DNA from: Lateolabrax maculatus | Taxonomy: Eukaryota > Chordata > Actinopteri > Acropomatiformes > Lateolabracidae | Length of the DNA: 64,000 nt | NCBI GenBank assembly: GCA_031216445.1 | Contig: CM062196.1 | Coordinates: forward strand, 26,952,001 to 27,016,000 | Direction of reading: 5' to 3' | In this document: positions 1 to 10,031 of the stretch, piece after piece | How the letters are laid out: every line of letters starts with the position of its first letter | Position numbering within the stretch: position 1 is the stretch's first letter | Notes under the pieces: model-generated | Database searches by the model: none | What the model saw: only the letters and a program-made list of their open reading frames with translations | What the model was told of the DNA's origin: nothing | Made by a program: the position numbers and the translations under genes

Positions 1-162
1 TTTGAGAATAATTATGATAGTACACCTTATTAAATGGCATATACATACCATAGTGATTGGTCATCTATGCTTAAAACACTTTGTACATTAAGAAGAAGGA
101 TAACTACTGATTATCTTCTACTAGCCATTTCAATCTATATCAGTACTGCATAGCATATCTGT
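1..162. other. Unassigned AT-rich DNA
   Basis: No coding, RNA or repeat signature is visible before the duplication that starts at 163. Confidence 0.5.
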
Positions 163-342
163 CTTGGTCTTAACTCTTGGCATTACATTAGGGTGTTTAC
201 CCCACAACTATTTAAGATGGGCATGAATGTTATTCTTTTTACTGTACTTTAGCCTTGGTCTTAACTCTTGGCATTACATTAGGGTGTTTACCCCACAACT
301 ATTTAAGATGGGCATGAATGTTATTCTTTTTACTGTACTTTA
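163..342. repeat. Tandem duplication, two 89-bp copies 91 bp apart
   Basis: The block beginning cttggtcttaactcttgg at 163 and ending ttactgtacttta at 251 is repeated essentially without change at 254-342. Near identity implies a recent local duplication. The reading frame crossing it is a by-product of the duplication. Confidence 0.95.
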
Positions 343-450
343 CCATTCTTTAGGTAACATTGAGTTGGCTCCGAGGCCAACAATGTCATTACTGATAATG
401 AAGTTTGCATTTTTATCAAGTATATGACAATAAACTTGAACCTTGAACTA
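343..450 (+). repeat. Possible LINE 3' end with CTTGAAC-type tail
   Basis: The stretch ends in gacaataaacttgaaccttgaac near 427-450. This combines an AATAAA signal with a short iterated tail, a form common at the 3' end of CR1/Rex1-type LINEs in fish. No coding remnant is attached, so the assignment is by tail form only. Confidence 0.3.
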
Positions 451-775
451 GATGAAAACCAGACTGCCACCATGTACATCGACTCAAGATATTTTGGTGT
501 CACCCATGAATTTGGTTTTATGATATCGTCTAGTAAACCAAACCAACACTCAGCTCTTATATCAAACTTTTGAAGTAATTTCCTGTCTTTACAATTGTAT
601 ATTGCAAAAAAGCGCTGCACACACAGGTGACACTGATTCCATTAATAAATGAGAAATATCTTAAAGGTAATGCTTTAGCATTCAATGCTATTAAACAAAG
701 TTGTGCTTAACTCATCTCTAAGTTTTTCTTTGATGTGTTAGCCTAAGTTTCACATGGCCTCACACATGTAGAAAA

Positions 776-790
776 GGGGGGGGGGGGGGG
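776..790. repeat. 15-base G homopolymer
   Basis: An uninterrupted G run follows gaaaa. It has only one G tract, so it is not a canonical intramolecular quadruplex of separate tracts. Its length may be affected by sequencing error. Confidence 0.9.
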
Positions 791-825
791 AGATAAAGAA
801 CCGTGCAAGGGGATCCAGAAAATTA

Positions 826-1168
826 GTGAGTGCTTTGGCCAATGTGTTTTGAGTCAACTGAACGCAAATGGAAAATAATCGACGAGCACCTCAGTGCTTA
901 GCAGCGAAGTAAGACTTCTCACCACACAAAACATACAAAGAAATAAAAAAACCTACTGGACTGTTCTAATGAACAAACTAAGAAGAAAGACAATGTTATG
1001 GTGAGAAAGTATGAGAAGACATGTTCTCCCAGCTCTCATCCGGACGAAAGAGATGGACCCCATTGTTATACTGACAGATGTATGATGAATGACTGTTATG
1101 TTGCATATTTACTATTCTATTCTACAGGTAAATGGTTGCAGGCAACACATGATACAAGCTTGGTTGAG
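826..1168 (+). repeat. Dispersed repeat A, copy 1 (about 340 bp)
   Basis: The segment matches the reverse complement of 27609-27933 collinearly over its whole length, with scattered substitutions. Shared blocks include caggtaaatggttgcaggca, gaagacatgttctcccagct and agcgaagtaagacttctcac. No terminal inverted repeats or coding frame are seen. The 62-codon frame inside it (998-1186) is not shared as protein and is discounted. Probably a non-autonomous element of unknown class. Confidence 0.85.
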
Positions 1169-2296
1169 AGCTTTTGCCAAGTTTAATGAGAGTGAGGTAC
1201 ACTCCTGCTAACCCATTGTGGAACTACAGGACTATGGTGTTTCACTTAAAAGCAATTGAAATGGTACCATGATTGTAAACTATGGAAAGTTAATTATCAA
1301 AGGGTTCATAGTGAGTTAAAAAGTTGTAAAATCATTGAGCATGATGAAGATGATGAGTTCATCCATGCTACCTTACTTTTTATCCATAAACACGATAGCA
1401 ACTAAAACGGAAGCATCAATACAGAACAAAACAACAAACAGTGTTTAATAACCTAGAATAGCAATAAACAACATCAGCCTAATGATGGACTATGCGCATG
1501 GAAGTAATTGAATTAATTGTTGGGTATGTTAACAATCACTATCTTAATCTCATTTGCCAATGCTGAATCAAATTCCATTCACTAAATGGTAAATGGTAGA
1601 TGGACTGTATTTTTATAGTGCTTTTCTAGTCTATTGACCACCCAAAGCGCTTTACAATACTTAAGAAGATTGAGAAAGGTTTGACTGGTATGATTCTGGT
1701 AATCCATTTTATGAAACTAACCACGGTTGTTATTTTCTAGGTGACCACTCATCTACACTTTCAGAATCACAGAAAGAAATAAAGAATTTTGTGATGTCAT
1801 AGGTTAATCAATATGATTGACCTCCAGGTGTCAATATCTTTGGTGTTTACTGAGTTTTCACACAATCCAGGGTTTCCTTTTGACATATGATTGAAAAAAC
1901 TTTGAATAGACTAACTGATTATCAATTACAGGACCAGGTAATTGTGAAATAAAAGTGTTGCTCCTATGCTAAAGGTAAATGTTTGAGTTGAGCCCGTTCC
2001 GGGGGAGATGTCTTGTCTCTGATCTCTGCAAATGTAAAACTGATAACTGTACTATCCCTGTAGGAACCTGAGATAAATTAAGGATTTTTCAATACCTTCC
2101 AGGTGCTAGATGTTCACGGATAATGGAAGAATCAATATGTTTTTACATTGAATCTGATCTGACCCTACAGAGCTTACGCACAGACGAAGTTTGGAAATGT
2201 AGGAACTCATAGTTGTCTAGAAGTGCCAAAATGAAAGTAACTTCTTCTTCTTCCATCTATGAAAAGTGTTCACATGATACACTGTAGCTGATTTAA
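1169..2296. other. Intergenic or intronic DNA, one short repeat fragment
   Basis: Apart from the repeat fragment at 1582-1663, nothing recognisable. All frames are short and interrupted. Confidence 0.5.
1582..1663 (+). repeat. Fish dispersed repeat fragment (AGCGCTTT-type)
   Basis: The phrases aaatggtagatggactgta, tagtgcttttctagtct and ccaaagcgctttacaata match a short sequence found very widely in teleost genomes as a repeat end. Recognised from general knowledge; no second copy lies in this window. Confidence 0.5.
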
Positions 2297-2602
2297 TCCA
2301 GGCCGATACAAGGCGTAGCAGAATTGCGTGAAGTAAATGTACTCGATCATTTCATCCTTATGTTAGTAATAAGTGTAATTATACTGCTAATAGTTTGTAC
2401 CTGTATCTCTGCCATAGTGAAAGGCAGTGCTGAAAAATCTGTTAACATTATGGTTAAAAACAATGTGAAGTCTGAAAGAGTTGAGATTCCTCTAAACTAC
2501 CTTTCATCCTTTCCTCGTATAACATCCTGTTACTCAGATGATTCTGATTCTGACAGTGAAAACGAGAGGGCTGTTGTGACAACACAACCAGGGTGCAGGT
2601 AA
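2297..2602 (+). CDS. Putative small single-pass membrane protein or exon, unidentified
   Basis: An open frame runs from just after a TAA at 2294-2296 to a TAA at 2600-2602. The first in-frame ATG is at 2360 and gives about 80 residues. Residues around FILMLVISVIILLIVCTC form one strongly hydrophobic segment of about 20 residues. A short basic stretch (KGSAEKS...KNNVKSE) follows, then an acidic serine-rich tail (SDDSDSDSENE). This is the organisation of a small type-I-like or tail-anchored membrane protein with a cytosolic acidic tail. The frame ends at gggtgcag/gtaaag, a good splice-donor match, so it may instead be an internal exon. An AATAAA lies about 15 bases after the stop. It does not resemble any transposon protein here. 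I do not recognise the family, and chance cannot be excluded. Confidence 0.3.
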   Translation, partial: SRPIQGVAELREVNVLDHFILMLVISVIILLIVCTCISAIVKGSAEKSVNIMVKNNVKSERVEIPLNYLSSFPRITSCYSDDSDSDSENERAVVTTQPGCR

Positions 2603-3035
2603 AGGGTAAAGAGTAAATAAAAATAAAAACACCTGTAATTGATCATTGTAATTAGTAATCTTAACTGTAATGTTTTATGTATTGTATTTCCACGTATCAT
2701 TGATTGTTATAATTTAAATAATTTCTGTTTGGTATTTTCCTCTGGGTGTGAAGGTTAAAAGCGCCAGACCTCAACAGAAGGTCTGCACAAAGGAGTGAAA
2801 GGTTGTACACTGTTTCGACTAGAGAGCGTTTGCCATACATTACATTTGTTTTTTCTATACATTTTATTGTTTTGGGTTTGAGGTATCCATAATCTTTAAA
2901 TGTGGGAAGTCACCAAAGATTGATTTTCTTAAATCATAGATAGTGACCAGCATGGTAAGAAGAATGTATACCAATAAATTTGACCAGCTCACAGTTTTAA
3001 AATGTAAACTGGAAAAGTAAGGACTCTAAAGTAGT
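2603..3035. other. No gene seen; AT-rich with AATAAA signals
   Basis: Contains aaataaaaataaaaac shortly after the preceding ORF, which could serve as a polyadenylation signal. Nothing else is recognisable up to the SINE. Confidence 0.4.
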
Positions 3036-3379
3036 GGGGCGGCCGTGGCTCAGTGGTAGAGTGGGGTCGTCCAATAACCCAAGGTTGGAGGTTTGATCCC
3101 CACTCTCCCTCCCGAAGATTGGTGGACTGACAGCTGGTGGGGTGGCAGCCCACCTACTTGCCACGGCCGAGGTGCCCTTGAGCAAGGCACCGCACCCCCA
3201 ATTGCTCCCTGGGCGCTGTGAACTGCTGCCCACCGCTCCAGTGTGAATATGGCACCTGTCTCTTTGTGTGACCCTGTGCATGTGCGTGTGTGTTCGTACA
3301 GGTGCCACTGGATGGGTTAAATGCGGAGAAATAATTTCACACTTGGGTGATAAATAAAGTTAAAAAAATTAAAAAAAGT
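3036..3379 (+). mobile_element. tRNA-derived SINE with V-SINE/HE1-like core
   Basis: The 5' head resembles a tRNA gene with pol III promoter boxes: box A-like tggctcagtggtagagtgg (about 3046-3064) and box B-like ggtttgatcc (3090-3099). The body contains gcccttgagcaaggcaccgc, which recurs in fish tRNA-derived SINEs as a conserved core. The 3' end is an A-rich tail with aataaagttaaaaaaattaaa. The length of about 345 bp fits a complete copy. There is no acceptor-stem pairing of a real tRNA, so it is not annotated as one. Confidence 0.85.
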
Positions 3380-3517
3380 AATATCTTGTATTTCTTTAAA
3401 GTGTTCTGAGTTACTGTAATCAAGTCATATATTGTGCTATGATGAGAGTCACAATCACTAAACCATCTACATATCTAGGTAAAGAGTTGAAATGCAAATC
3501 TGTTGCAGATATTTTAC

Positions 3518-3577
3518 GTGTTTAGTGTTTAGTGTTTAGTGTCTAGACTACTCTATGTGAAAAGTGTCTTAAGAAGA
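3518..3577 (+). repeat. TTTAGTG mini-tandem joined to an L2 3' tail fragment
   Basis: Three to four tandem copies of TTTAGTG (about 3520-3541) run into gtctagactactctatgtg and aaaagtgtcttaag. The latter matches the 3' untranslated region of the L2 copies at 20.95 kb and 47.77 kb. It is a short degraded L2 3' end in plus orientation. Confidence 0.6.
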
Positions 3578-3598
3578 TGTATTTTGCCAAATTTATAG

Positions 3599-3743
3599 TT
3601 TCCTAAGGGGACACTACATATTTGTTTGTTGTAGTTCATTACAGGGAAAATGCATATTTTATATATGGTTAGCAAGTGTGTAATTTCTTAAGGGGACAAA
3701 ACATATTTTGTTGTAGTTCATTAAGGAAAAGGGTCATATATTT
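3599..3743. repeat. Imperfect 87-bp tandem duplication
   Basis: The block tttcctaaggggacactaca...ttgttgtagttcattac (from 3599) recurs as tttcttaaggggacaaaaca...ttgttgtagttcattaa (from 3686). An older local duplication; no coding content. Confidence 0.75.
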
Positions 3744-4499
3744 CACATTACGTTGCCTATCAAAAGAACGGTGTATATTTTCTATTGTGCATTGTTTTTG
3801 CAAATGTAGTGCAAATATTTGTTGTAATGTATGTAATGTAAATATATCGTTCATTATACTTTGACTTGAAGCCTGCAACACCATGTCCACTTGATTTCTT
3901 TCTATTTCTCCTTACAGGGGTTTAACATTAACATTGTCATTGGGAGCATATAAGCATGCCAGTGTTAGCATTTAATTAAAATGTGTCTGAGTACAGGCTC
4001 ATAGAGCTGCTAGCATGGCTGCGGAGTCTTAATCCGGGGACACACAGTAGGGAGGGAGTGCCATAAACAGTTATTTCTTGTTCGAGGAGCAGCCTGGCTG
4101 TTCACATTAGAAGCACATTTCTCTTAGCTGGTCCGCAAGCAATTCTGCTCCTCTGCTCTTTTCTAATCTCACGTAGAGCTGATCTTCATCCAACCTCTCC
4201 CCTTCTCTCTCTGTCTGTCTATCTGCTTGTGTGTCTGTCTGTCTGTTGTTTGGATCATCAATTTGGTTCAGACTGAAATATAAAAAAAAAACTATTTGAT
4301 GGATTGTTATATAATTTAAAACAAACATTTATTGTCTCAAGTGGATGAATCATGCTAACTTTGGTGATCCCCTGACTTTTTTTCATCCTGTGATATACAG
4401 TATATCAACACCTACTCCAGACATTTGCAGACACTCATGGTTCCCAGGCAATATGACTTTGGCGATCCACCTCCTTGCAGTTCACATTTTTGGTTTTTA
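3744..4499. other. Unassigned DNA
   Basis: A TCTG-rich low-complexity patch at about 4200-4250 is the only notable feature. No gene or recognised element. Confidence 0.45.
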
Positions 4500-5015
4500 G
4501 TAAAAAAATTTACAAATATTCCCCCTTAGGACACCAAGTCTTAAGCGCCAAACAGCAGTCTCTAGATAAATCGAAGGCAGAAAACAGCACCTCTACTGGC
4601 TGAATGTATAAGTCCTTAAGCCCTCCTTCCTCCTTTGGAAGAAAAAGAACAGCCTGAGGAATCAATGCAGTTTATCCCAAAAGAGATCGACAAGAAATAA
4701 CTTGAATTCATTCCTTCTATTTTTTCTAAAACCCTCTCAAAGTTCTTTTCTAATACAGATTATTCACCTTGAAACACTCCCAAGTGATATGTTCCTCCTT
4801 TTTTCAAAGTAAGTCCTCCTGGTAGAACTAAATCATCTTACAACCTTCTCCCAACCATCTCAACTTAACTTTCTTATAGTTCACCTTAGCAGAGGAAATT
4901 TTATTGAAAATACCTACATTCCCTTCCAAAATATCGACATCCTTTTTTTTTTTCATTATTATCATAACATCATCTGCATACTGTATGCCAAAATTTTAAC
5001 AGCTGAAGCACAACC
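4500..5015 (-). pseudogene. LINE reverse-transcriptase fragment, Tx1/L1-like
   Basis: Read on the minus strand, the segment starts near 5015 and shows a polymerase motif YADDVMIIM-like stretch (about 4960-4985). It continues with recognisable downstream RT sequence in shifting frames: DVDILE, FNKISSAKVNYKK, then further on VLFLPKEEGGLKDL and SRGAVF. These resemble the post-YADD region of fish Tx1-like LINEs. Several frameshifts and stops make it non-functional. The 5' part of the ORF is missing. The neighbouring minus-strand LINE pieces at 5.0-6.4 kb may be the same element with an internal deletion or a separate insertion. Confidence 0.65.
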
Positions 5016-6420
5016 TGGAAAACAAACACCTGAGAGTTATTTCCTCATCCCAGAAAGAGAGCATCTTTTTTTTGTATATTATGTTTATTCTCAAAAGCAC
5101 AAAGAACACAATCATACACTGTACATGTAGTTTTTTATTTTCTCCTTCTCCATTGTTCTGCCATCCAGTTCCTACCTTCAAATTCCCCTAACACAGAACA
5201 AATCACACTGCCTCAATTGTCAGAAAGCACATTACAGTATTAATAACTCAAGGAGTATACACAATATAAATAAAAAAACATATTAAAGAAATATTAAAGA
5301 AAAACAGATAAACAAGTAAGGACTTGACTTTGAATATTGTTTCCCAGTAATTTGTCAGCTGTGGACAGAACCAAAATGTGAGTGAGATCAACTGGTGAAT
5401 TGTGACATCTATTGCAGCTATCCACTACATTTTAGTACATTTTGTTTGGAGTTGGTGTAGTGCAGGCGATGCAGTACCTTGAATTGTAGTTTATTTAACC
5501 GTGCGCACAAAGAGCTTTTATTTACCCTAATTAGGACCTGGTTCTAAAATGAATCTGGTATGATTTTGATTTTGACAATGTTAGTCTCAGTAATTGAGTT
5601 GATGGTTCAATATATTTGTAATATAAATCCTTTTACCTTAGGTGGTGTGTTCAGGATTTACACTGAGTCTGTTAGATTTAGCAAAATGTTGCACTTTGAA
5701 ATAGCGAAACAGATGGGATTGAGGGATATTATATCTTTTGAATATATCCCATGAACTTCAAAACACCCCACCAATTCTATTCTCCAAACTTTTTTTAACT
5801 CCTCAGTTTCAATTAGACGTTTGAGTCTGGCAGGTGAAGCAGGATGAGGCTCTAAGTGATTCCTATCTAATTTGGTATTTTCTGTGTGCATCAACATTTA
5901 CATCATTTTCTTATTTTTATATTGTACTTTAACTTTTTATTATGACCACACATGATTTCTTCCACCACAGAAGAACAGGGACTAAAGTCCTTTGAATAAA
6001 AAACACCATTAATATTTAAAGATCTTTTTTTCTTTTAAATCACCCTCACAAAAGAAAGACAACTTGTATGTGGAGATGCATTTCTGACTTTTGTGTTCAA
6101 TTAGTTGAGCTCTGACTTTTTAAAAGATTTTATTGAGACGATAAATGTCTTCCTTCCTCAGCTGTGCCAGACCTGACAAAACTCCTCAAATCAGGGAAAA
6201 CTTTAGTTTCCATTAAAAATGTCTTTATTTTCTAGAGAGGATAAAAAAATTATCTCATCTTCTTAAGATGACGTCCACTCACATTCCTCATCACTGTCTA
6301 AAATATCCTCCGGCACTTTCTTAACCCTAGCACCGCTCTGGTCTATTTCAACATTTTTCCTTTTGCTGGATTTATTTGTTAGACCTATCTGCTCAGACAT
6401 GTTTCAGCCATCAGCACATC
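5016..6420 (-). mobile_element. Degraded L1-like LINE, internally deleted
   Basis: Minus-strand reading gives three parts in the expected order. First is a short ORF1-like start (6400 to 6263). Next is endonuclease-end sequence near 5897-5658 (LKRLIETEELKKVWRIE followed by a degraded IDYFLIS-like stretch). Last is ORF2 carboxy-terminal sequence at about 5500-5340 (KLQFKVLHRLHYT, then CNRCHNSPVDLTHI), which matches the cysteine motif region near the end of L1 ORF2 proteins. Most of the RT domain is absent here, and frames are broken. Family assignment rests on motif memory, not a database hit. Confidence 0.55.
6263..6400 (-). pseudogene. Possible ORF1 amino terminus of an L1-like LINE
   Basis: An ATG at 6400-6398 opens a 45-codon minus-strand frame starting MSEQIGLTNKSSKRKN, ending at a TAA at 6265-6263. 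It is basic then acidic (PEDILDSDEECEW), the composition of fish LINE ORF1 leaders. It lies upstream of the endonuclease remnant on the same strand. Far shorter than a full ORF1, so truncated or a relic. It could also be an unrelated small ORF. Confidence 0.35.
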
Positions 6421-6785
6421 ACTGATCACACCACCAACACTCTGACTGCAACTTTCTTTATTTTCTTTCTTTTTCTCTGTCTGTTTGTTTTTCAGCTTAT
6501 GCTGAGTTTTATATATCCTAACTAGCCGAGGAGCAGGTGGTCGGCAACATGGAAGTTGTTTAACATGTTTCCAGATTTGTTGCTAGTCAATTTTATCAAT
6601 TTTAATATTGTCTGATTGGCCCGAAAATTCACAATTACACCACAGGAGCTGAACATAGTACCTTCATGTTATTTTATTGTTGAAACAAGTGAACATCATT
6701 CTTCAGGCACGGTCGGATGTGACCAACCACTTTGATGATCAACAAATGGACATCATAATTTTTTGTTTATGTAATTTATCAGTAC

Positions 6786-6788
<3 letters not shown>
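6421..6788. other. Unassigned DNA
   Basis: Contains a pyrimidine-rich stretch at about 6445-6500. Nothing else recognised. Confidence 0.4.

Positions 6789-6827
<39 letters not shown>
6789..6827. repeat. (AC)n microsatellite
   Basis: Uninterrupted AC dinucleotides, about 19 units. The cysteine-valine ORFs across it are artefacts of the repeat. Confidence 0.98.
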
Positions 6828-6829
<2 letters not shown>

Positions 6830-7478
6830 CTCTCTCTCCAGATCTGGGACTGAGTCTTTGCAGACTGTAGCAAAGAACTGTAATTTAAGTAAGTAATGGT
6901 GAAAGCAATTGTCATCATTCTCATCCTTTTTAGACTGGATTTTATATTCACGATAGGTCCTGAATAAAACAAGAATATCTCCTTTACATGATAAAATTAG
7001 GAAATATACAATTGTATAAGCTGAGCACTGAGATCCCAAATGAGGCTCATTAATGCTGAAAAATTGATGGATCTTTAAAAGTAATGGAATAATTCTTCCT
7101 TTAAACAATCCACTTAGAGTAAAAGACAGAGAGTGGGTGAGAGATGAGGGGAGGAGAACAGAGAGAGTGACAGAAAGAATTTGGGTCGATGGAAGTACCT
7201 GTCATCTCTGAGAAACGCGAAGAAACAGTGAGATTTGGGAGGAGGGTTTAGTCACTTAACATTAAAATGTAATCTTTGAAGAGTGTTTTTTTTGTTGTAG
7301 ATGTGGAATAATTAAATAAAAACTATATGAGTAGTAGAAAAATACAAAAACATGTATGCATACTATACAAAAAATAAAGTTATTACTGTATATACAAAGT
7401 ATAGTAACTCACTTCTGAAGCATATATTAAATCAGTTAATACAATTTGAGGTTAGGGAAGATCTTGATTACGGAAAAT
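6828..7478. other. Unassigned AT-rich DNA
   Basis: A purine-rich patch of GAGA type at about 7120-7180 is present. No gene seen. Confidence 0.45.
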
Positions 7479-8054
7479 TGTCATGGTTTGGCAGTGCCTC
7501 CTGTTTTCCTGTGTTTTCCCTCCTGCCCTGTATCTTGTTTTACCTGTCTCTGTGTGGTGTGGGCATGGCTCCTACCTGTTTTTTTCCCCTGCTCACTGCT
7601 CATTACAGCACATTCACCCCACATGTCCAGTCTGCTCAGCTGCCTTCAATCTTCTCATCAACTCAACAGTATATCAACCCCAGCTTTCCATCCACTCATC
7701 ACCAGATGATATCTACGTGGTAGCTAGTGGTCTTGGCCACGCTACAAAGTGTGTTTTATGTACTCCATGTCTTGTTACCAGTTCTCGCCTTGTCTCTTTT
7801 TGTGCCTCCAGTAATTATCCTCTCCAGTTCCCCAGCCTGCCTGCCTCTTCAGCTCATCCTGCTCTGCTCACACCCTGCTCTGCCTGCCCTGCCCACCTCG
7901 GTCATCCACCATCGCCCTCTTACCCTGAGCCTCCGCAGCCCCATCTCATTACCTTGCCACTGTCATTAACATTATCCCTGCAATAAAGATTTGACTACAT
8001 CCACTCCCTTTGTTTGTGTCTGCCTTTGAGTCCCATCCTACTCATCCTGTGGCA
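7479..8054 (+). mobile_element. Solo LTR of a fish LTR retrotransposon
   Basis: The segment starts TGTCATGG and ends CCTGTGGCA. It is C/T-rich like many fish Gypsy LTRs and contains AATAAA at 7982-7987 near the 3' end. Flanks aaaat (7474-7478) and caaat (8055-8059) match at 4 of 5 bases, as expected for an old target-site duplication. No internal retrotransposon sequence follows, so it is a solo LTR. Several overlapping open frames inside are due to the low stop-codon content of C/T-rich DNA and are not genes. Confidence 0.7.
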
Positions 8055-8584
8055 CAAATAAATTATGGTTAAGAATAGGGTTAAGGTTAGACAACTAAAA
8101 CACTTGCTTAATGTTTAAAGATTACTGTTACATTCTATAAAAAGGAGAAAATTAATTTTCAGGTTGGTGATGTAAACATGTTGGTGATGTTGGTGCATGA
8201 AAGTCAGACAAACTGTGAGGTGTGGAATTATCCAACATGAACATAATTTCTAGGTATACTGAGGTGTGATGCGCCAATGTGCCATCTAATGGCCATAGGT
8301 ACAGCATAACATGTTAGAAAAAGTATAAATATTCACATTATTATTTGGCCCTAAGTGACTACAACAAGTCATTAAAATGACAAATAACATTCTTAGTAAA
8401 TGCTTTCCAAAATTACCCATAAGTGTTTTCTAATCTGACGGCAGGATTTGTCAGACAAAATGCATAACACTAATTTTGAATTAATAGAAAATGCTCATAT
8501 GGGTCAAACAATTAGTTTTTGTAAATGTAAACATAAGTTGTTCTAGGCATCTGAACAAATAAATACTGCATTTTTCTTTGACAG
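8055..8584. other. Unassigned DNA
   Basis: No coding or repeat signature recognised. Confidence 0.4.
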
Positions 8585-8720
8585 GGAGGTTTCAAATTAT
8601 CTGAACCACTTTATTTAGAGTTAAAACTAAAAGTGAGTGCTCCTGAAATGACAGTAATTATCCATCATTTGCATCATTGAAAAGTTGAGGCAAGAAGTAC
8701 AGACAGTACTCAGTATAATA
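8585..8720. repeat. Dispersed repeat B fragment
   Basis: Phrases such as ccactttatttagag and aaaagttgaggcaagaagta align in order with 40185-40350 (ccattttatttggag, caaagttgaagcaggaagtg). Diverged copy of a non-coding dispersed repeat. Confidence 0.5.
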
Positions 8721-9059
8721 TTCACCTTGATTTTTGTTTCCAAATTGGTTTGTCTAACCTGAAAGTTTGTTTCCAACCTGTGATCGTCTGACTGCTCATT
8801 GTTCTGACCAATAAGACTTGTTTTTAGTATTATAGCTGCATTCCCAAATTGCATTTTTTATTATCAATAGAGAGAAAAGCCAAAACTAGGTTGGTAAATA
8901 GGTTTTTAATAGCCCACAAATATCCTTTTAATGTATAATAAAGGAACTATTGTTTTTTTTGTTTGTTTATTAGTTGTTGTTTATTTTTTCTGTTTTCCCA
9001 AATTGTGTAATTATTTACAATTATTATTTAAGTATTTACTGTTGTAATTGATGACATGG
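8721..9059. other. Unassigned AT-rich DNA
   Basis: Nothing recognisable; T-rich homopolymer patches around 8950-9000. Confidence 0.4.
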
Positions 9060-9345
9060 GACTCTAACCCAGCAACAAGAAATCAGAGACTGTTGTGCCC
9101 ATATTTTTACAGAGACCTGGCTCCATCTCCATCTCAACGCCCTGGATCAAGCTATTGCTCATGACGGGTGGACCTTGTTGTTGTAAGCCGACTCCAGCAA
9201 GACGAGGGGAGATGGACTCTGTTCTTACATCAAAGTTGATTTACAATGTTTCTCAGATGTCTAACTTTTGAATGTAAAAATTAAGGCTATCTTGTTACCG
9301 CTCTTTACATTTCCGCACATTACAGAATTTTTCCTGGGTGTATAC
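9060..9345 (+). pseudogene. LINE endonuclease fragment
   Basis: In one plus frame the sequence reads EIRDCCAHIFTETWLHLHLN, then ALDQAIAHDGWT, and after a stop ADSSKTRGDGLCSYI. TETWL and the later GGG(L)C.Y motif are the standard blocks of the APE-type endonuclease of CR1/Rex-type LINEs. It carries an internal stop and later frame loss; no RT follows. A truncated dead copy. Confidence 0.65.
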
Positions 9346-9748
9346 GTATGTAGCCCAGTTAAAAATCTGCCTAAATAAGTAGTTGTCTGTGATGAATAGA
9401 TAAATAAGGTTTGTTAAAAAAGTAGTTCATGGTGTAAGAATGAAACGTGATATAAAATTTTGCTTTCTTAACCATGTAACTAAAACTTTATATGTGAACA
9501 TTTAAGACACAATAAGACGCTAACTAAACATACAAATGCAGTGAGGGAATCAATGAATAAATGTGACCACTAATGATGCAAATGCAACCATGAACAAATA
9601 ACTGAATTAATAAATGTCAAAGTATCAATGCAAAGTATACAAATAAATAAACTATTAATGAATTCAATGATTACTTTTTTTACACAAGATTTTTTTATTC
9701 TGCTGTTTTGCAATTTGCAGGCGAAATGTGGGGCTAAAATGTAGATGA
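9346..9748. other. Unassigned DNA ending in a splice-acceptor-like tract
   Basis: The interval ends with a T-rich tract and tttgcag at about 9714-9720, a good acceptor match. All three frames close soon after that site, so it does not by itself define a coding exon. Confidence 0.35.
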
Positions 9749-9890
9749 ATGAATGGACGGGTGGATGGTGTTCTCAGCAGTCTAGCTGTGAGCAGTCAGG
9801 CTGTGAGGGAAGCAGCTCTGCAGCTTTCCACTTTACAGGCTCAGAAGACTCTGGCTCTGTTCACAGCTTCAACACTTATCTCCCCTGTGC

Positions 9891-9892
<2 letters not shown>
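9749..9892 (+). CDS. Candidate coding exon, unidentified
   Basis: From an ATG at 9749 a frame continues without stop to the microsatellite at 9893. It encodes SLAVSSQAVREAALQLSTLQ and AQKTLALFTASTL, which is rich in hydrophobic heptads and looks helical. The frame reaches cctgtgcag/gtgtgt, a plausible donor whose intron side is the GT repeat. An in-frame TGA sits directly before the ATG, so an exon would need this ATG or a weak acceptor at about 9780. Unlike any transposon protein in the window. Speculative. Confidence 0.22.
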
Positions 9893-9925
<33 letters not shown>

Positions 9926-10031
9926 CAAGAATGGATTTATCAGACTTGTTTTTCTCAACATTCATAAGTATGTTTGTGCATTTGAAAATGTGGATTTGTG
10001 TGTGTGTGTGTGTGTGTGTATGTGTGTGTGC
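9893..10031. repeat. Two (GT)n microsatellites
   Basis: GT arrays occupy about 9893-9923 and 9996-10031, separated by 70 bases of unique sequence. ORFs through them are artefacts. Confidence 0.95.

Noticed and set aside
776..790. G-quadruplex regulatory element
   Set aside because: A single homopolymer run, not spaced G tracts. A run length of 15 may be partly sequencing error.
3036..3107. tRNA gene
   Set aside because: Box A and box B are present, but the head does not fold with a proper acceptor stem and continues into a SINE body with an A-rich tail.
6789..6827. CRISPR-like or other regular array
   Set aside because: No array of repeats with unique spacers exists anywhere in the window; regular repeats here are microsatellites and local duplications.
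6779..7108. Coding frame rich in VCVCV
   Set aside because: The protein-like part is the (AC)n microsatellite; the rest has no motif. The same applies to frames at 9897-10223, 12703-12957 and 31350-31553.
7352..7986. Three overlapping open frames of up to 167 codons
   Set aside because: They fall in the C/T-rich solo LTR, where stops are rare in several frames at once. Composition is Pro/Ser/Leu low complexity.
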